Positions 9,178 to 19,477 of a DNA stretch of 48,738 nt are shown here, one piece after another. Below the pieces are notes generated by a model. The model was not told where the DNA came from. It searched no databases and worked only from the letters and a program-made list of their open reading frames with translations. The stretch comes from a bacterium (GTDB taxonomy: Bacteria > Verrucomicrobiota > Kiritimatiellia > RFP12 > UBA1067), in the NCBI GenBank assembly GCA_025360845.1, contig JANYBJ010000093.1:1-48738 (forward strand). The letters run 5' to 3'. How positions within the stretch are numbered: position 1 is the stretch's first letter; each line of letters begins with the position of its first letter. The position numbers and the translations under genes are program-made.

Positions 9178-10022
9178 GTACACGCACAGGCGTTCTGTTT
9201 GCCACTCCCGGCACGAGCTGCGGCACGGCGATGGGCGTGTACGATCAGATCAGCCGCGCCGCAGCCCTTCGCTTCCCGGGCGTGGAGCCGCGCTGGTGCT
9301 ACACCTCGGGGCCTGTCCGCCGCAAGCTGGTCGCGCAAAGCATCGCCGCGCCAGACCCCGTGGAGGCGCTCTCCGCGATGCAGGCCGAGGGCTTCACCCG
9401 TGTGGCGGTGATGCCCCTGCATCTCTCGGACGGGATGGAGTTCAGAGAGCTGGCTGAGCAGGTGGCCGCCTGGACACGCCGTCCGGGGGTACCCGTGACG
9501 GCGGTGATGGGGCATGCGCTGCTCACCTCAGAAGCAGACTGGCGGCGCACGCTCAACGCCCTGCTCTCGACCCTGCCGGAGGCGCTTGGGGAAAATGACC
9601 GGATCATTCTTGCCGTGCACGGCAGCCTGGATCCCGAGGGGAGCCGGACCCTTCTGCGTGCGGCGCAGCTCTGCCGCACGGTTGACCCGCGGCTCATGCT
9701 TGGGATGCTGCTCGGGAAGCCTGACCTCGACGACGTGGTGCGCGCCTGCACAGCGGCCGGCGTAAGAAAAGCCTGGTTGCTTCCCTGCATGGTCGTGGCC
9801 GGTTACTCGGCAAGGGAGGAGATCGCCGGAACCGGCGAACGGTCGTGGGCGTGTACCTTGGAGCGCGCCGGAATCGAGACGGTGCCTGTCATCCGGGGGC
9901 TCGGCGAGGTCGCAGGCGTCGTCGCGCTCTGGCTGGACAGCATCGGGCGCCTGCTGGCCGAGTTGGTGGCGGCGAACGGGACCGGACCGGAGGAGCTCGG
10001 CTCAGCGTTCATAAAAACGTAG
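9174..10022 (+). CDS. cbiK: Sirohydrochlorin chelatase, CbiK type
   Basis: 282 residues, matching the class II chelatase CbiK rather than the short CbiX/SirB. It inserts Fe(II) or Co(II) into sirohydrochlorin. Visible elements are the N-terminal TGVLFATPGTSCGTAM segment, a metal-site region PLHLSDGMEF, and a VHGSLDPEG segment in place of the second His motif. As the last gene of an Ahb operon (ATGA overlap with ahbAB), a ferrochelatase role giving siroheme is most likely. A cobaltochelatase role for cobalamin cannot be excluded. Confidence 0.85.
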   Translation: MSTRTGVLFATPGTSCGTAMGVYDQISRAAALRFPGVEPRWCYTSGPVRRKLVAQSIAAPDPVEALSAMQAEGFTRVAVMPLHLSDGMEFRELAEQVAAWTRRPGVPVTAVMGHALLTSEADWRRTLNALLSTLPEALGENDRIILAVHGSLDPEGSRTLLRAAQLCRTVDPRLMLGMLLGKPDLDDVVRACTAAGVRKAWLLPCMVVAGYSAREEIAGTGERSWACTLERAGIETVPVIRGLGEVAGVVALWLDSIGRLLAELVAANGTGPEELGSAFIKT

Positions 10023-10135
10023 AGATGTCCTATATCGCCGCAACGGCACAACACCTAAAATCAGTGTCGTCAACGACGCATTCGTTGCCCGATTGCAGGT
10101 GCTTTTCTAACAGCCCAACGACAGGAAGACCGTCC

Positions 10136-10531
10136 ATGAAAAACAAGCGGATGATACTGGTGGTTGATGACGATAAAGAGTGTCTCGAATTTGCGAGTGT
10201 GGTGTTGTCGCCACGTTACGAGGTGCGGACAGTGATGTCAGCCGTAGGGTGCCGCGCGGAGTTGCAGGTCTGTAAACCGGACCTCATTTTGCTTGATGTT
10301 ATGATGACCCATCTGTGCGATGGGCTCGACTTGACCCGGGAGCTTAAGGAAAACGCCGCCACGCGCGACATCCCCGTCATTATGCTGACCAATGTCACCG
10401 AGGTCTATGATTACCGCACTCAGATCGAGACGACTTTCTTCCCGCATGACCGCTGGCTCGACAAACCCGTCAAGCCGGAGGTCCTGTTGAAAACGGTAGG
10501 GGATTTGCTGGGCGATTCCGATGGCAAGTGA
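10136..10531 (+). CDS. Single-domain response regulator (receiver only)
   Basis: 131 residues, one CheY-like receiver domain and no output domain. The acidic pocket is VVDDD near residue 10, the phosphoacceptor Asp is in LLDVMM near residue 53, the conserved Thr is in IMLTN, and the Lys is in LDKPVKP. AGGAAG precedes the ATG. It follows the haem operon after a 113-bp gap and is convergent with a Ser/Thr kinase gene. No histidine kinase is adjacent, so the partner is unknown. Confidence 0.88.
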   Translation: MKNKRMILVVDDDKECLEFASVVLSPRYEVRTVMSAVGCRAELQVCKPDLILLDVMMTHLCDGLDLTRELKENAATRDIPVIMLTNVTEVYDYRTQIETTFFPHDRWLDKPVKPEVLLKTVGDLLGDSDGK

Positions 10532-10644
10532 GGCCGCAAGGAGCGCGGTCAGGCCGACGGCAAGCCAGGTGCCCCGCCAGGATGCCGAAGCTCCGGTTCG
10601 AGTCAGGTGGGCGGGAGAGCGGACGGGGGCGCCATGCTTCAGGG

Positions 10645-12747
10645 TCACGGTTTGCGTGCGTCGCTGACCGGTGTAGTGACGGTCGCTGGGACGGTGTTGG
10701 TCTTTGCCCTGTCGGGCACGACGGGCGTCAGCAGGCGGATGCTGGCGAACTTGGCCGTGGCGAGCGTGTTGGGATCTTGGGCGGAGACGCAGAACCCGAT
10801 CGTGTTGCCGGCAGGCAGGTCCAGTTCGCACGCGGCGAACGGGGTCCACGTCTGGTCGTCGTCGGAGGTCCAGGCTTCGAACGTCTTGCCGTAGCGGGCG
10901 ATCTTGAGAGAGCAGGGAAGCCGGAGGGGCCGCTCGGAGCGTTTGACGGTCAGGGTCTTGCTGCTCGGCAGCCGGGTTTGGAGGAACACGTTGCCGCTGC
11001 CAAGAAACCCGAAGAGCAGGCCGGGGCCGAGGGTAGGGTCATCCCCTTTTAAGAGCAGGCCTGTGACGGCGAAAAGGTTGTTGTTGGCGATCGCCATTAT
11101 TTTTGTGGAAAGAGCATAGTTGCCCGAGGTTTTCGTCCAAACGAAGCGGCAGTGGTCAACGCCTTTCCACATGTCTGTGCCCGAGCCCTGAACCAGCATC
11201 GTTTCGCCCATTTGCATGGTGCTGCCGCCCTGCACGCGCTCACCCAGGTTGATGCTCCGCCAGATCGGGTTAGCCTCAACAGTGAAATCCTCCCGGACAA
11301 CAGGTGCGGAGGTTTCGGGTTTGGGTTGGCTGACCGTCGGAGCCGCGTTTGGCATGTTGCCGGCGGTCTCCCGGACAACAGGTGCGGAGGTTTCGGGTTT
11401 GGGTTGGCTGACCGTCGGAGCCGCGTTTGGCTTGTGGTCGGCACTCTCCTGGACAGGCGCTGCCGTTTCAGGTTTGGGCAGGCTGACTGTCAGAGCCAGG
11501 GTTATGATACGGCCGGCAACCTCCCGGCGGACCCACGCCAGCGCCCGGTCAAAGGACGGCTCTCCCACGCTGATCAAGAGCCCGATTACGGCGACCAGGG
11601 CGAGGCTGACGGCGAAGAAGGCGAGACGTCGCGGATGCGGTGTCGCGGGTAGCGGCCGCAGGGCCAACCTGATGCTCGCAAGGAAACGGCGGGCAACCCC
11701 CGCGGAGTCGGGGGGGGCTGCTACGGGCGTCGGCGAATCCAGTTGGGCCAAGGCATCCCGGATCTCAACGGCGACGGCGTCGCTGTTGGTTTGGCGTTTC
11801 TCCGGGTCGGATTCGAGCATCCGCATGACCATTCTCCGCGTGGCTAACGACACGTGGCGCGCAAGCGTTCCGATCGGGACGGGGTGCCGGAACAGTCGCG
11901 CTTTGAGGATGTCGATCGTTTTTTCGCCGTCGAGCGGGGGATGTCCGGACAGCAGGTGGTAGAGCGTGGCCCCGAGGCTGTAGATGTCGCTGCGATGGGT
12001 GTCCGGGGCGCCCCGGAGCAGTTCGGGTGCGATATAGTTCGGCGTACCCATAAGGTTGCCGTTCTCGTCCTGACGCATCATGCCCGAGAGTCCGAAATCG
12101 ACCAGTTTGGCGTTGCCGTCGCGGTCGAGCACGATGTTTCCGGGCTTGATGTCGCCGTGTACCAGGCCCTCGCGGTTAAGGGCCGACAGCCCGTCAGCCA
12201 CGTCCAGCGCCATCCGCAGAGCGGCGCGTTCCTCGATGCGCCCCTCGTGCTCCAGCTTCTGCGCGAAATCTTGGCCGGTCACCAGTTCCATGACCAGGTA
12301 GGGATGTCCGTTAGAGAAGTTGAGCGCATACACCTGCGCCACCCGCGGATGGTTGATTTTCCCCGCAGCGCACGCTTCGCGGTGCAGACGATCGAGGGAC
12401 TCCGGGTCTTCGGCGTGACAACCGCGAACCAATTTGACCGCCACGTCGCGATTCAGGGATTCATCGGTCGCGCGGTAGACGGTCCCCATTTCACCTTCGC
12501 CGATGTGCTCATGCAGAAGAAACCCGCCCACCCGCCCCGGCACAAAAGCCTTGCCGGCGCAGGCCGGGCAGAGCAAGCTCGACAGCGGCTTCGCGTTTTC
12601 CAACGGCAAAACAGCGCCGCAGTGCGGGCAGTTCATCTCCGACAGGCTCTCGAACAGGATCCCGGTTTTTTGGGCTACCTTCTGGTCCGCGACAGGGTCT
12701 CTCAACACCTGCCGCAAAATAATGGGTTTGTTTGGTTCCGTGGCCAC
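10645..12747 (-). CDS. Membrane Ser/Thr protein kinase with zinc ribbon and C-terminal LamG-like domain
   Basis: 700 residues. An N-terminal zinc ribbon (CPHC at 40, CPAC at 60) precedes a Hanks-type kinase domain: glycine loop GEGEMG at 83, Lys105, catalytic HGDIKPGN at 197, DFG at 217, APE at 240. A membrane helix lies near 370-390. A Pro/Thr-rich linker of near-identical 26-residue repeats and an extracytoplasmic concanavalin-like domain of about 190 residues follow. HGD replaces the usual HRD. The start is GTG with no Shine-Dalgarno sequence, and a good promoter places transcription almost at this codon. It is divergent from an FHA protein, a plausible substrate or adaptor. Confidence 0.92.
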   Translation of the reverse strand: MATEPNKPIILRQVLRDPVADQKVAQKTGILFESLSEMNCPHCGAVLPLENAKPLSSLLCPACAGKAFVPGRVGGFLLHEHIGEGEMGTVYRATDESLNRDVAVKLVRGCHAEDPESLDRLHREACAAGKINHPRVAQVYALNFSNGHPYLVMELVTGQDFAQKLEHEGRIEERAALRMALDVADGLSALNREGLVHGDIKPGNIVLDRDGNAKLVDFGLSGMMRQDENGNLMGTPNYIAPELLRGAPDTHRSDIYSLGATLYHLLSGHPPLDGEKTIDILKARLFRHPVPIGTLARHVSLATRRMVMRMLESDPEKRQTNSDAVAVEIRDALAQLDSPTPVAAPPDSAGVARRFLASIRLALRPLPATPHPRRLAFFAVSLALVAVIGLLISVGEPSFDRALAWVRREVAGRIITLALTVSLPKPETAAPVQESADHKPNAAPTVSQPKPETSAPVVRETAGNMPNAAPTVSQPKPETSAPVVREDFTVEANPIWRSINLGERVQGGSTMQMGETMLVQGSGTDMWKGVDHCRFVWTKTSGNYALSTKIMAIANNNLFAVTGLLLKGDDPTLGPGLLFGFLGSGNVFLQTRLPSSKTLTVKRSERPLRLPCSLKIARYGKTFEAWTSDDDQTWTPFAACELDLPAGNTIGFCVSAQDPNTLATAKFASIRLLTPVVPDRAKTNTVPATVTTPVSDARKP
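11290..11490. repeat. 78-bp tandem repeat in the kinase linker
   Basis: Two nearly identical 78-bp copies (11290-11367 and 11368-11445) and a third diverged partial copy follow in frame, encoding 26-residue units that contain TVSQPKPETSAPVV. In-frame units like this can change number by slippage or recombination, which would alter the length of the stalk outside the membrane. Confidence 0.85.
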
Positions 12748-13174
12748 ATTTGTATTTTAGCATAGGAAGTGCCATTTTCCAAAAGTGAAAAGAAAAATCG
12801 AATGACATGCTGTTTTGTGTTGAGTTCTCATGCAATAGACACGGATATGATAACAATAAGCAAACAAGCGCAAAAGAACTCCCTTTGGGGTTGAGTCATT
12901 TTTGCAATCGGATTTCCCGTTCCTGATATTCCCGGGCAGCGCTTGACGCAGTCGGACCTGTCCGCTCAGAGCTGCCGCCGGTCGCACGAGCGGCGCGACA
13001 CGCTGCGGTTGGTGACGCGCCCGCCCGCATTAGGCTGACTGACCGCACCCTTCCCGCACCGCCGGGGGGCTCTTTCAGTTTGTTAATCGACCAGCTTGTT
13101 AAAGCTGGGCATTGACTTATACCCTTTCGCCGACTAAACTATATACATTGTTTTCTTAGTAAAGGTGCTTTCCA
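12748..13174. promoter_or_regulatory. Divergent control region between kinase and FHA genes
   Basis: No gene is seen in these 427 bp. Kinase side (minus): TTGGAA at 12777-12782, a 17-bp spacer and TAAAAT at 12754-12759, with the predicted start of transcription at or next to the GTG at 12747. FHA side (plus): TTGACT at 13112-13117, a 17-bp spacer and TAAACT at 13135-13140. A perfect 7-bp inverted repeat (13091-13097 with 13102-13108, 4-nt loop) lies just upstream of that -35 and may be an operator. Confidence 0.55.
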
Positions 13175-13669
13175 ATGGCTTGTCTGCTTGTAATGGACGG
13201 TCCCCTCAAGGGACATCGAGTGGCTCTGGATAATCCGATCACCCGGATTGGCCGACGCGAGGGAAATGACTGGGTTCTTCAAGACGGTTCCGTCTCTGGC
13301 ACCCATTGCGAAATCGAAAAGAGCGCCTCCGGCTTCCTGATTCGTGATCTGGGCTCGACGAACGGGACGAAAGTCAACAACGAGACGGTTAAAGAGCATC
13401 CGATTTTCCGAAACGACATCATCCTGGTCGGCGAGATTCCCGTGATGCTTGAAGGCGACGATGTGCCGCAAACCGATAAACCGGAACCTTATTCGATTCC
13501 TCGCACAACGATCGTCATTCAGCAGAAACGCACAGTCGAGCCGCCGCCCAAAGAGTTCGGCAAAAAATCGAGCGCCAATAAGATCTGGGCCGTCGTGATT
13601 GTCCTGCTCCTGTTGGTGATCGTCGGCTTGATGGTGATCTTCCTCAAAGGGTCAGGCATCCCCACATAA
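13175..13669 (+). CDS. FHA-domain protein with C-terminal membrane anchor
   Basis: 164 residues. A forkhead-associated domain at about 1-95 shows the phosphothreonine-binding signature (RIGR near 24, SxxH within VSGTHCEIE, LGSTNGTKVN near 65). A charged Pro-containing linker follows, then a single hydrophobic helix near 133-155 and a very short tail, so the FHA domain faces the cytoplasm with a tail anchor. AAAGG precedes the ATG. The divergent Ser/Thr kinase makes it a likely phospho-dependent partner. Confidence 0.9.
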   Translation: MACLLVMDGPLKGHRVALDNPITRIGRREGNDWVLQDGSVSGTHCEIEKSASGFLIRDLGSTNGTKVNNETVKEHPIFRNDIILVGEIPVMLEGDDVPQTDKPEPYSIPRTTIVIQQKRTVEPPPKEFGKKSSANKIWAVVIVLLLLVIVGLMVIFLKGSGIPT

Positions 13670-13679
13670 GGGAGCAAGT

Positions 13680-14696
13680 TCACTGCATCCAGCCGAGAAA
13701 CCGCTCTTTCGGCAATGGCGTCACCTGCCGCTCTTCCGCACCGTCTCCTCGCACGATCCTGACAAGCACTGCGGTCCGCTCGCCGTGGTCGCCGTAGGCC
13801 GCGCAGATCCCTGCCGCCAGAGCGAGATCCTCTTCACTCGCGCCGCACGGAAGCAACAGCGTCGGCCCAGGCACATTCACGGTGTACAACAGCATATCCC
13901 CCTTGCCTTGCGACTTCTTGAGCGCGGCGTTGTCACGCGCGTCCCGGCCGGCCACGCACTTCGCTCCACCCGGCAGCCGAAAGTGCCGGCCGTGCAGTAA
14001 GAGCCAGACCAGACGCTCCTCGCCCAAACCCTCGTGGTCCCGCAAGTCCGCCAGCTTGCGGCAGAAGCCCTTTTCGGTCAGCAGACACCCGCCCGCGGGA
14101 GAGGGATACTCCTTCATCCCGTATTGTGCGGCAAGCTCCATCTGAGGTTTGCGCGACCGGCCGTTCAGACTCAGCAGCCGGCTCCGGTCCACAAGTCCCT
14201 CGGTCTCAGGCCATGTCGGCTCAAGCAGCAGAGCGCTCAGCGGCCGCAACAGGCGTCCGCCCAACGCCGCGTCATTTTCGACGATGCCCAGCGAGCGTCG
14301 GTTCTGCGACATGGGCCGCTGGTTCAGCACCTCTCCCGTCGCCACGAAATCGAACCCCAGCTCGCTCATCAGTTCACCGGCCCGCTTGATCATCCGCGCG
14401 TGACAGTCGATGCACGGGTTGAGCGCGCCGCCGAAACCGTGCGGGGGATGCTTCACCAGCTCCAGAATGTCTTGCGTGAAGGTGACGATGTGCAGTTTGA
14501 CCTTCAGGTTCTCCGCAGCCCGCTTGGCCGCCGAAATCTTGAAGAACGGACTCGCGAACACCACGGCCTCGACATGCACGCCCTGTTCACGCAACAAGCA
14601 GATTGCAAGCTGGCTGTCCAGCCCGCCCGACAGCAGGCAAAGCCCGCGGCCCCCGGGAGCCTTCACCCCTTCAACAGCAACGCAGCCATCACTCAT
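13680..14696 (-). CDS. PP-loop ATPase related to tRNA 2-thiouridylases
   Basis: 338 residues. The N-terminal ATP-pyrophosphatase fold has the PP-loop SGGLDS near residue 25. An NPCIDCHARM motif near 105 resembles the catalytic-Cys region of MnmA/TtcA-type enzymes, and GEVLNQRP is another element of that fold. The C-terminal part contains a GRDARDNAAL segment reminiscent of the NFACT-R/DUF814 RNA-binding module. A role in tRNA sulfuration is inferred, not shown. I take ATG at 14696 because AAAGGAAAG lies just upstream; an in-frame TTG at 14717 would overlap that signal. It is divergent from the next gene across 67 bp. Confidence 0.75.
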   Translation of the reverse strand: MSDGCVAVEGVKAPGGRGLCLLSGGLDSQLAICLLREQGVHVEAVVFASPFFKISAAKRAAENLKVKLHIVTFTQDILELVKHPPHGFGGALNPCIDCHARMIKRAGELMSELGFDFVATGEVLNQRPMSQNRRSLGIVENDAALGGRLLRPLSALLLEPTWPETEGLVDRSRLLSLNGRSRKPQMELAAQYGMKEYPSPAGGCLLTEKGFCRKLADLRDHEGLGEERLVWLLLHGRHFRLPGGAKCVAGRDARDNAALKKSQGKGDMLLYTVNVPGPTLLLPCGASEEDLALAAGICAAYGDHGERTAVLVRIVRGDGAEERQVTPLPKERFLGWMQ

Positions 14697-14763
14697 CGTG
14701 AACCGCTTTCCTTTCAACCGCTAATCCGATAAACTCTCAAAGTGAAAGGAAGGAGAATAGAGT

Positions 14764-15573
14764 ATGCCCCGATGTCTGTCCATGACGAACCTGCTCGTTG
14801 CGCTGGTTTTTTCAGCCGCGTCCGGCTTCAGCGCGGATATCGGAGCGACGCTCATCCGTCAGCCCGGCGCATCGCTCGACACCTCGCTGCGTAACGAACT
14901 CGACCATGCCGTTGACCTCGCCACGGAGTGGCTAGCCGCGCATCAGAACGCAGACGGCTCGTGGGGGTCTGAGACCGACCGCGTCAGCCGCACCTCGATC
15001 GCGCTGTTGGCGCTGACCGCCCGCACAAACCTCTACTCGGACGCATGCGCCCGCGCCGCCGTCTGGGTCGACGCCCACCCGCCGTCAGACACGGACGCCT
15101 CGGACGCGTACGCATGGCGCATGATCGCCCTTCTGAGCGCCGCCGCGAATACTCCCGGACGTTCAGATTTGACGCAACGCCTGATTAATGAGGCACTGCC
15201 GCACGCGCCAACCACCAACACATGGTTTTTCAGCCAACTCCTTTGGAACGACGCCCTCGCGCTGGCAGGACAGCGAGTGAGACCGCTCTCAACCTCACTT
15301 GCCGAAAGAAAACTTCAAAGCTATGCCGCCGACTGGCCGCCCCTGTACAAAGCACCTTATTGCATCTGGCTCCCGACCCACCTCATCAACCGGAGGTCCA
15401 ACGGGGTTTTGGAACGCAACGGCACCCAGCTCGACTGGCGGCGCGACATCGCCCAGAATGTGATCAACTCCCAACGCCGCGACCCGGCAGGCGGCGGCTA
15501 CTGGGGCCAGTCCGAGGGTGACGATCATATCCGCGAAACCGCTTTCGGCATCCTGACCCTGCTTGAACTTTAA
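14764..15573 (+). CDS. Small secreted protein with prenyltransferase/squalene-cyclase-like toroid repeats
   Basis: 269 residues. A signal peptide of about 23 residues ends near GFSA. Two alpha/alpha-toroid repeat signatures are visible: HQNADGSWG followed by TSIALLAL near residue 60, and GGGYWGQSEGDD followed by TAFGILTL at the C-terminus. It is far shorter than true cyclases (about 600 residues) and lacks their DxDD motif, so it is more likely a binding or structural protein. AAGGAAGGAG precedes the ATG. No functional partner is obvious. Confidence 0.7.
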   Translation: MPRCLSMTNLLVALVFSAASGFSADIGATLIRQPGASLDTSLRNELDHAVDLATEWLAAHQNADGSWGSETDRVSRTSIALLALTARTNLYSDACARAAVWVDAHPPSDTDASDAYAWRMIALLSAAANTPGRSDLTQRLINEALPHAPTTNTWFFSQLLWNDALALAGQRVRPLSTSLAERKLQSYAADWPPLYKAPYCIWLPTHLINRRSNGVLERNGTQLDWRRDIAQNVINSQRRDPAGGGYWGQSEGDDHIRETAFGILTLLEL

Positions 15574-15682
15574 GGGTGAACTTTAATGAATTTTAGTGTT
15601 GCTACTTTTTCTCACGATTCGTTACTATTAAAACATAATCTATTGGGTCTATTCGGTTTGAAGGAAAGCGTGGGCTTAACCA

Positions 15683-16867
15683 ATGAGTAAAAAATCACGT
15701 GTCGGCATGGTCGGCGGCGGCAACGAGTCGTTCATGGGCAGTATTCACCGTGCCGCGATCGAGCAGAGCGGTTGCGTCGAACTGGTCTGCGGCGCCTTCG
15801 GTTCCTCGCGCCAAAGTTCCTTCGAAACCGGCAAAGCGCTTAAATTGCCCACACGCCGCGCGTACGGCACCTATCGCGACATGTTCCGCCGCGAGGCCAC
15901 ACTGCCGGAAAACGAACGCATGGATTTCGTTACCGTCCTCGCCCCGAATGCCATGCACTACCCGGTCGCCATGTCCTCCATTGACGCGGGCTTCCCGGTG
16001 TTCAGTGAGAAGCCCTTCACCTGCAACATGGATGAGGCGCTCAACCTCACGCGTAAGCAGAAGAGCAGCGGCCTCGCCTACGGGATCGCCGTCGTGTATG
16101 CCGGTTATCCGATGCTCCAACAGGCACGCAAGCTGATACAAGACGACAAAGCGCTCGGCACCGTCCGCAAAATCATCACGGCCTACCCGCTCGGCTGGAT
16201 GGCCCAACGCCTAGAAACTGCCGGCAACAAACAGGCGGGGTGGCGGGCTGACCCGCGCCGTTGCGGTCCCGCCGGTTGCCTCATCGACCTCGGCATCCAC
16301 TGTCTCCATCTGACGGAGTGGGTCACGGGGCTGACCGTCAGCGAACTGTGCGCCGATCTTCGTCCCTCGGTGGCAGGCCGCATTCTGGATGACGACTGCA
16401 GCGTGCTGGTGAGGTTCTCGACCGGCGCCCGCGGCGTCTTCCTGCCCAGCCAAATCGCCACCGGCAGGAGCGGCGGCCTCGCGATCGAGATCTTTGGCGA
16501 CAAAGGCGCACTCGTCTGGTCGCAAAGCGAGCCCAACCGCCTGGTCCTGCGCGGGCTGGACGGGGCGCAGCAGCTTGTCACCGGCGGAGTCGCGGCGGAG
16601 TCCGCCCCCGTTGTCCTGCCGACCCCGTACGGCAACAACGCGGCCTACATCGCCGCGTTGGCCGCCACCTACCGCGCCTTCTCTGATTACCTCACGTCTC
16701 CCAAGGGCAAAGCCTCATCCGCCGCCGGCTTCGTGCATGTTGAAGAAGGGTTGCGTGCCGTGGCTTTCGTAGACGCCATCCTGAAAAACACGGCCACGCC
16801 CGAAGAAGGCGCTCCGGCACCCGCAAAATGGATGCCCTTCGTCGTGCCGCCTGTGCCGGAATTGTAA
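15683..16867 (+). CDS. Gfo/Idh/MocA-family NAD(P)-dependent oxidoreductase
   Basis: 394 residues, cytoplasmic. The Rossmann glycine motif MVGGGNESF is near the N-terminus, EKPF with the family Lys is near residue 112, and a helical His segment (DLGIHCLHLTEW) near 207 supplies the usual catalytic His. These enzymes oxidise or reduce sugars, inositols and related polyols. The substrate is not predictable. It stands alone, with A+T-rich sequence upstream (15574-15682). Confidence 0.88.
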   Translation: MSKKSRVGMVGGGNESFMGSIHRAAIEQSGCVELVCGAFGSSRQSSFETGKALKLPTRRAYGTYRDMFRREATLPENERMDFVTVLAPNAMHYPVAMSSIDAGFPVFSEKPFTCNMDEALNLTRKQKSSGLAYGIAVVYAGYPMLQQARKLIQDDKALGTVRKIITAYPLGWMAQRLETAGNKQAGWRADPRRCGPAGCLIDLGIHCLHLTEWVTGLTVSELCADLRPSVAGRILDDDCSVLVRFSTGARGVFLPSQIATGRSGGLAIEIFGDKGALVWSQSEPNRLVLRGLDGAQQLVTGGVAAESAPVVLPTPYGNNAAYIAALAATYRAFSDYLTSPKGKASSAAGFVHVEEGLRAVAFVDAILKNTATPEEGAPAPAKWMPFVVPPVPEL

Positions 16868-16990
16868 GGCGGCTCGATCCTTCGTCTCAATTCCACTTTT
16901 CAAGCCTATCCGAAATCACTAAACTTCAATCGCATTCGTTCCCGCCTCCTGGGCGCGAGTCGTCTCAGACCCAATGTAAAGGGATTCCCC

Positions 16991-18532
<1,542 letters not shown>

Positions 18533-18772
18533 CATCACGTTGGACGATAAAAGACGCCGTGGGATGAGCGACAAAAGCGGCGCTTTCGACGTGTTTATTC
18601 TGACTCCCGGCTTCTGACTCCCGACGCCTTGAGTTTCGCCCATCCCTCTAAACTCTGAAACATCGTGATTGCAACGGATGCTCAAATCAGCGAAAATGAA
18701 GGCTCAATTTTTAGGATTTCACGTCTGCGCGTGATCGGGCCGGATACAAGAGGTTGACGAGCATCCTTTGAT

Positions 18773-19477
18773 ATGAACGAGGCGAACAGAGCAGGTGTAC
18801 ACGGTGTGCCGGGGGAGCGTGCGCGTGCGACGGGGGTCATGCGGGCGATCTGGCCTTTGCTGACAGCCATATTCCTGTGCGGAATTTTCTTGGGGACTGT
18901 TCTGCCGAGCGCGTCCCTGGGCGTTTCGGGCGCCGGATTTCTGGTCGCCTCACTGTTTCTCTTTTGGGCCGTTCGCGACGGGTTTAAGGGCCTCGATTCC
19001 TTTTTTAAAGGTGCGCGCGGAGAGGAGAGTGTGGCCGTCTTGTTGTCCGCCTTGCCTCGCGGGTATCATGTGTTCCACGATTTCATGTGCGGACGTACGG
19101 GCGGGATCGATCATGTGGTGGTCGGCCCCACCGGCGTGTTTGCGGTTGAGACCAAATGCTGGGCCGGGTCGGTGACGTTTGAGGCCGGGGTGATCCTGGC
19201 CGATGGCGAGTCGCCGAGCCGACCGCCGATTGTGCAGGCGCGCGGGTCCGCTCATGCCTTGGCCCAGTTCCTGAAAAACACGCTTGAATACGTCCCGGCC
19301 TGTATCCCGGTCGTTTGTTTCGCGAGCAATACATTCAAGCCTGAATTGCTGAGAAGTGACGACACGGTGATCTGCAATGCGACCGCATTGCAGTCGTTGA
19401 TCGTGACCTATGACTGCCACCTCTCTGCCGACGAGGTCGAACGGATCGTAAAAGTGATGGAGCAAAAAGACACATGA
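18773..19477 (+). CDS. Membrane-anchored NERD-domain protein
   Basis: 234 residues. Two hydrophobic helices lie at about 25-45 and 50-68, followed by a cytoplasmic NERD (nuclease-related) domain. Its core is RGEESVAVLLS, a GGIDHVVVGPTGVFAVETK segment holding the Asp and the ExK of a restriction-endonuclease-like fold, and VQARGSAHALAQFL. A DNA- or RNA-processing role is inferred only from the fold. The stop overlaps the start of the S41 protease gene, so the two proteins are made together. The start at 18773 has no clear Shine-Dalgarno sequence; ATG 18838, directly before the first helix, is an alternative. Confidence 0.8.
   Translation: MNEANRAGVHGVPGERARATGVMRAIWPLLTAIFLCGIFLGTVLPSASLGVSGAGFLVASLFLFWAVRDGFKGLDSFFKGARGEESVAVLLSALPRGYHVFHDFMCGRTGGIDHVVVGPTGVFAVETKCWAGSVTFEAGVILADGESPSRPPIVQARGSAHALAQFLKNTLEYVPACIPVVCFASNTFKPELLRSDDTVICNATALQSLIVTYDCHLSADEVERIVKVMEQKDT

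Noticed and set aside
14764-15573. Terpene cyclase of a biosynthetic cluster
   Set aside because: Too short, exported, no DxDD motif and no isoprenoid genes nearby.
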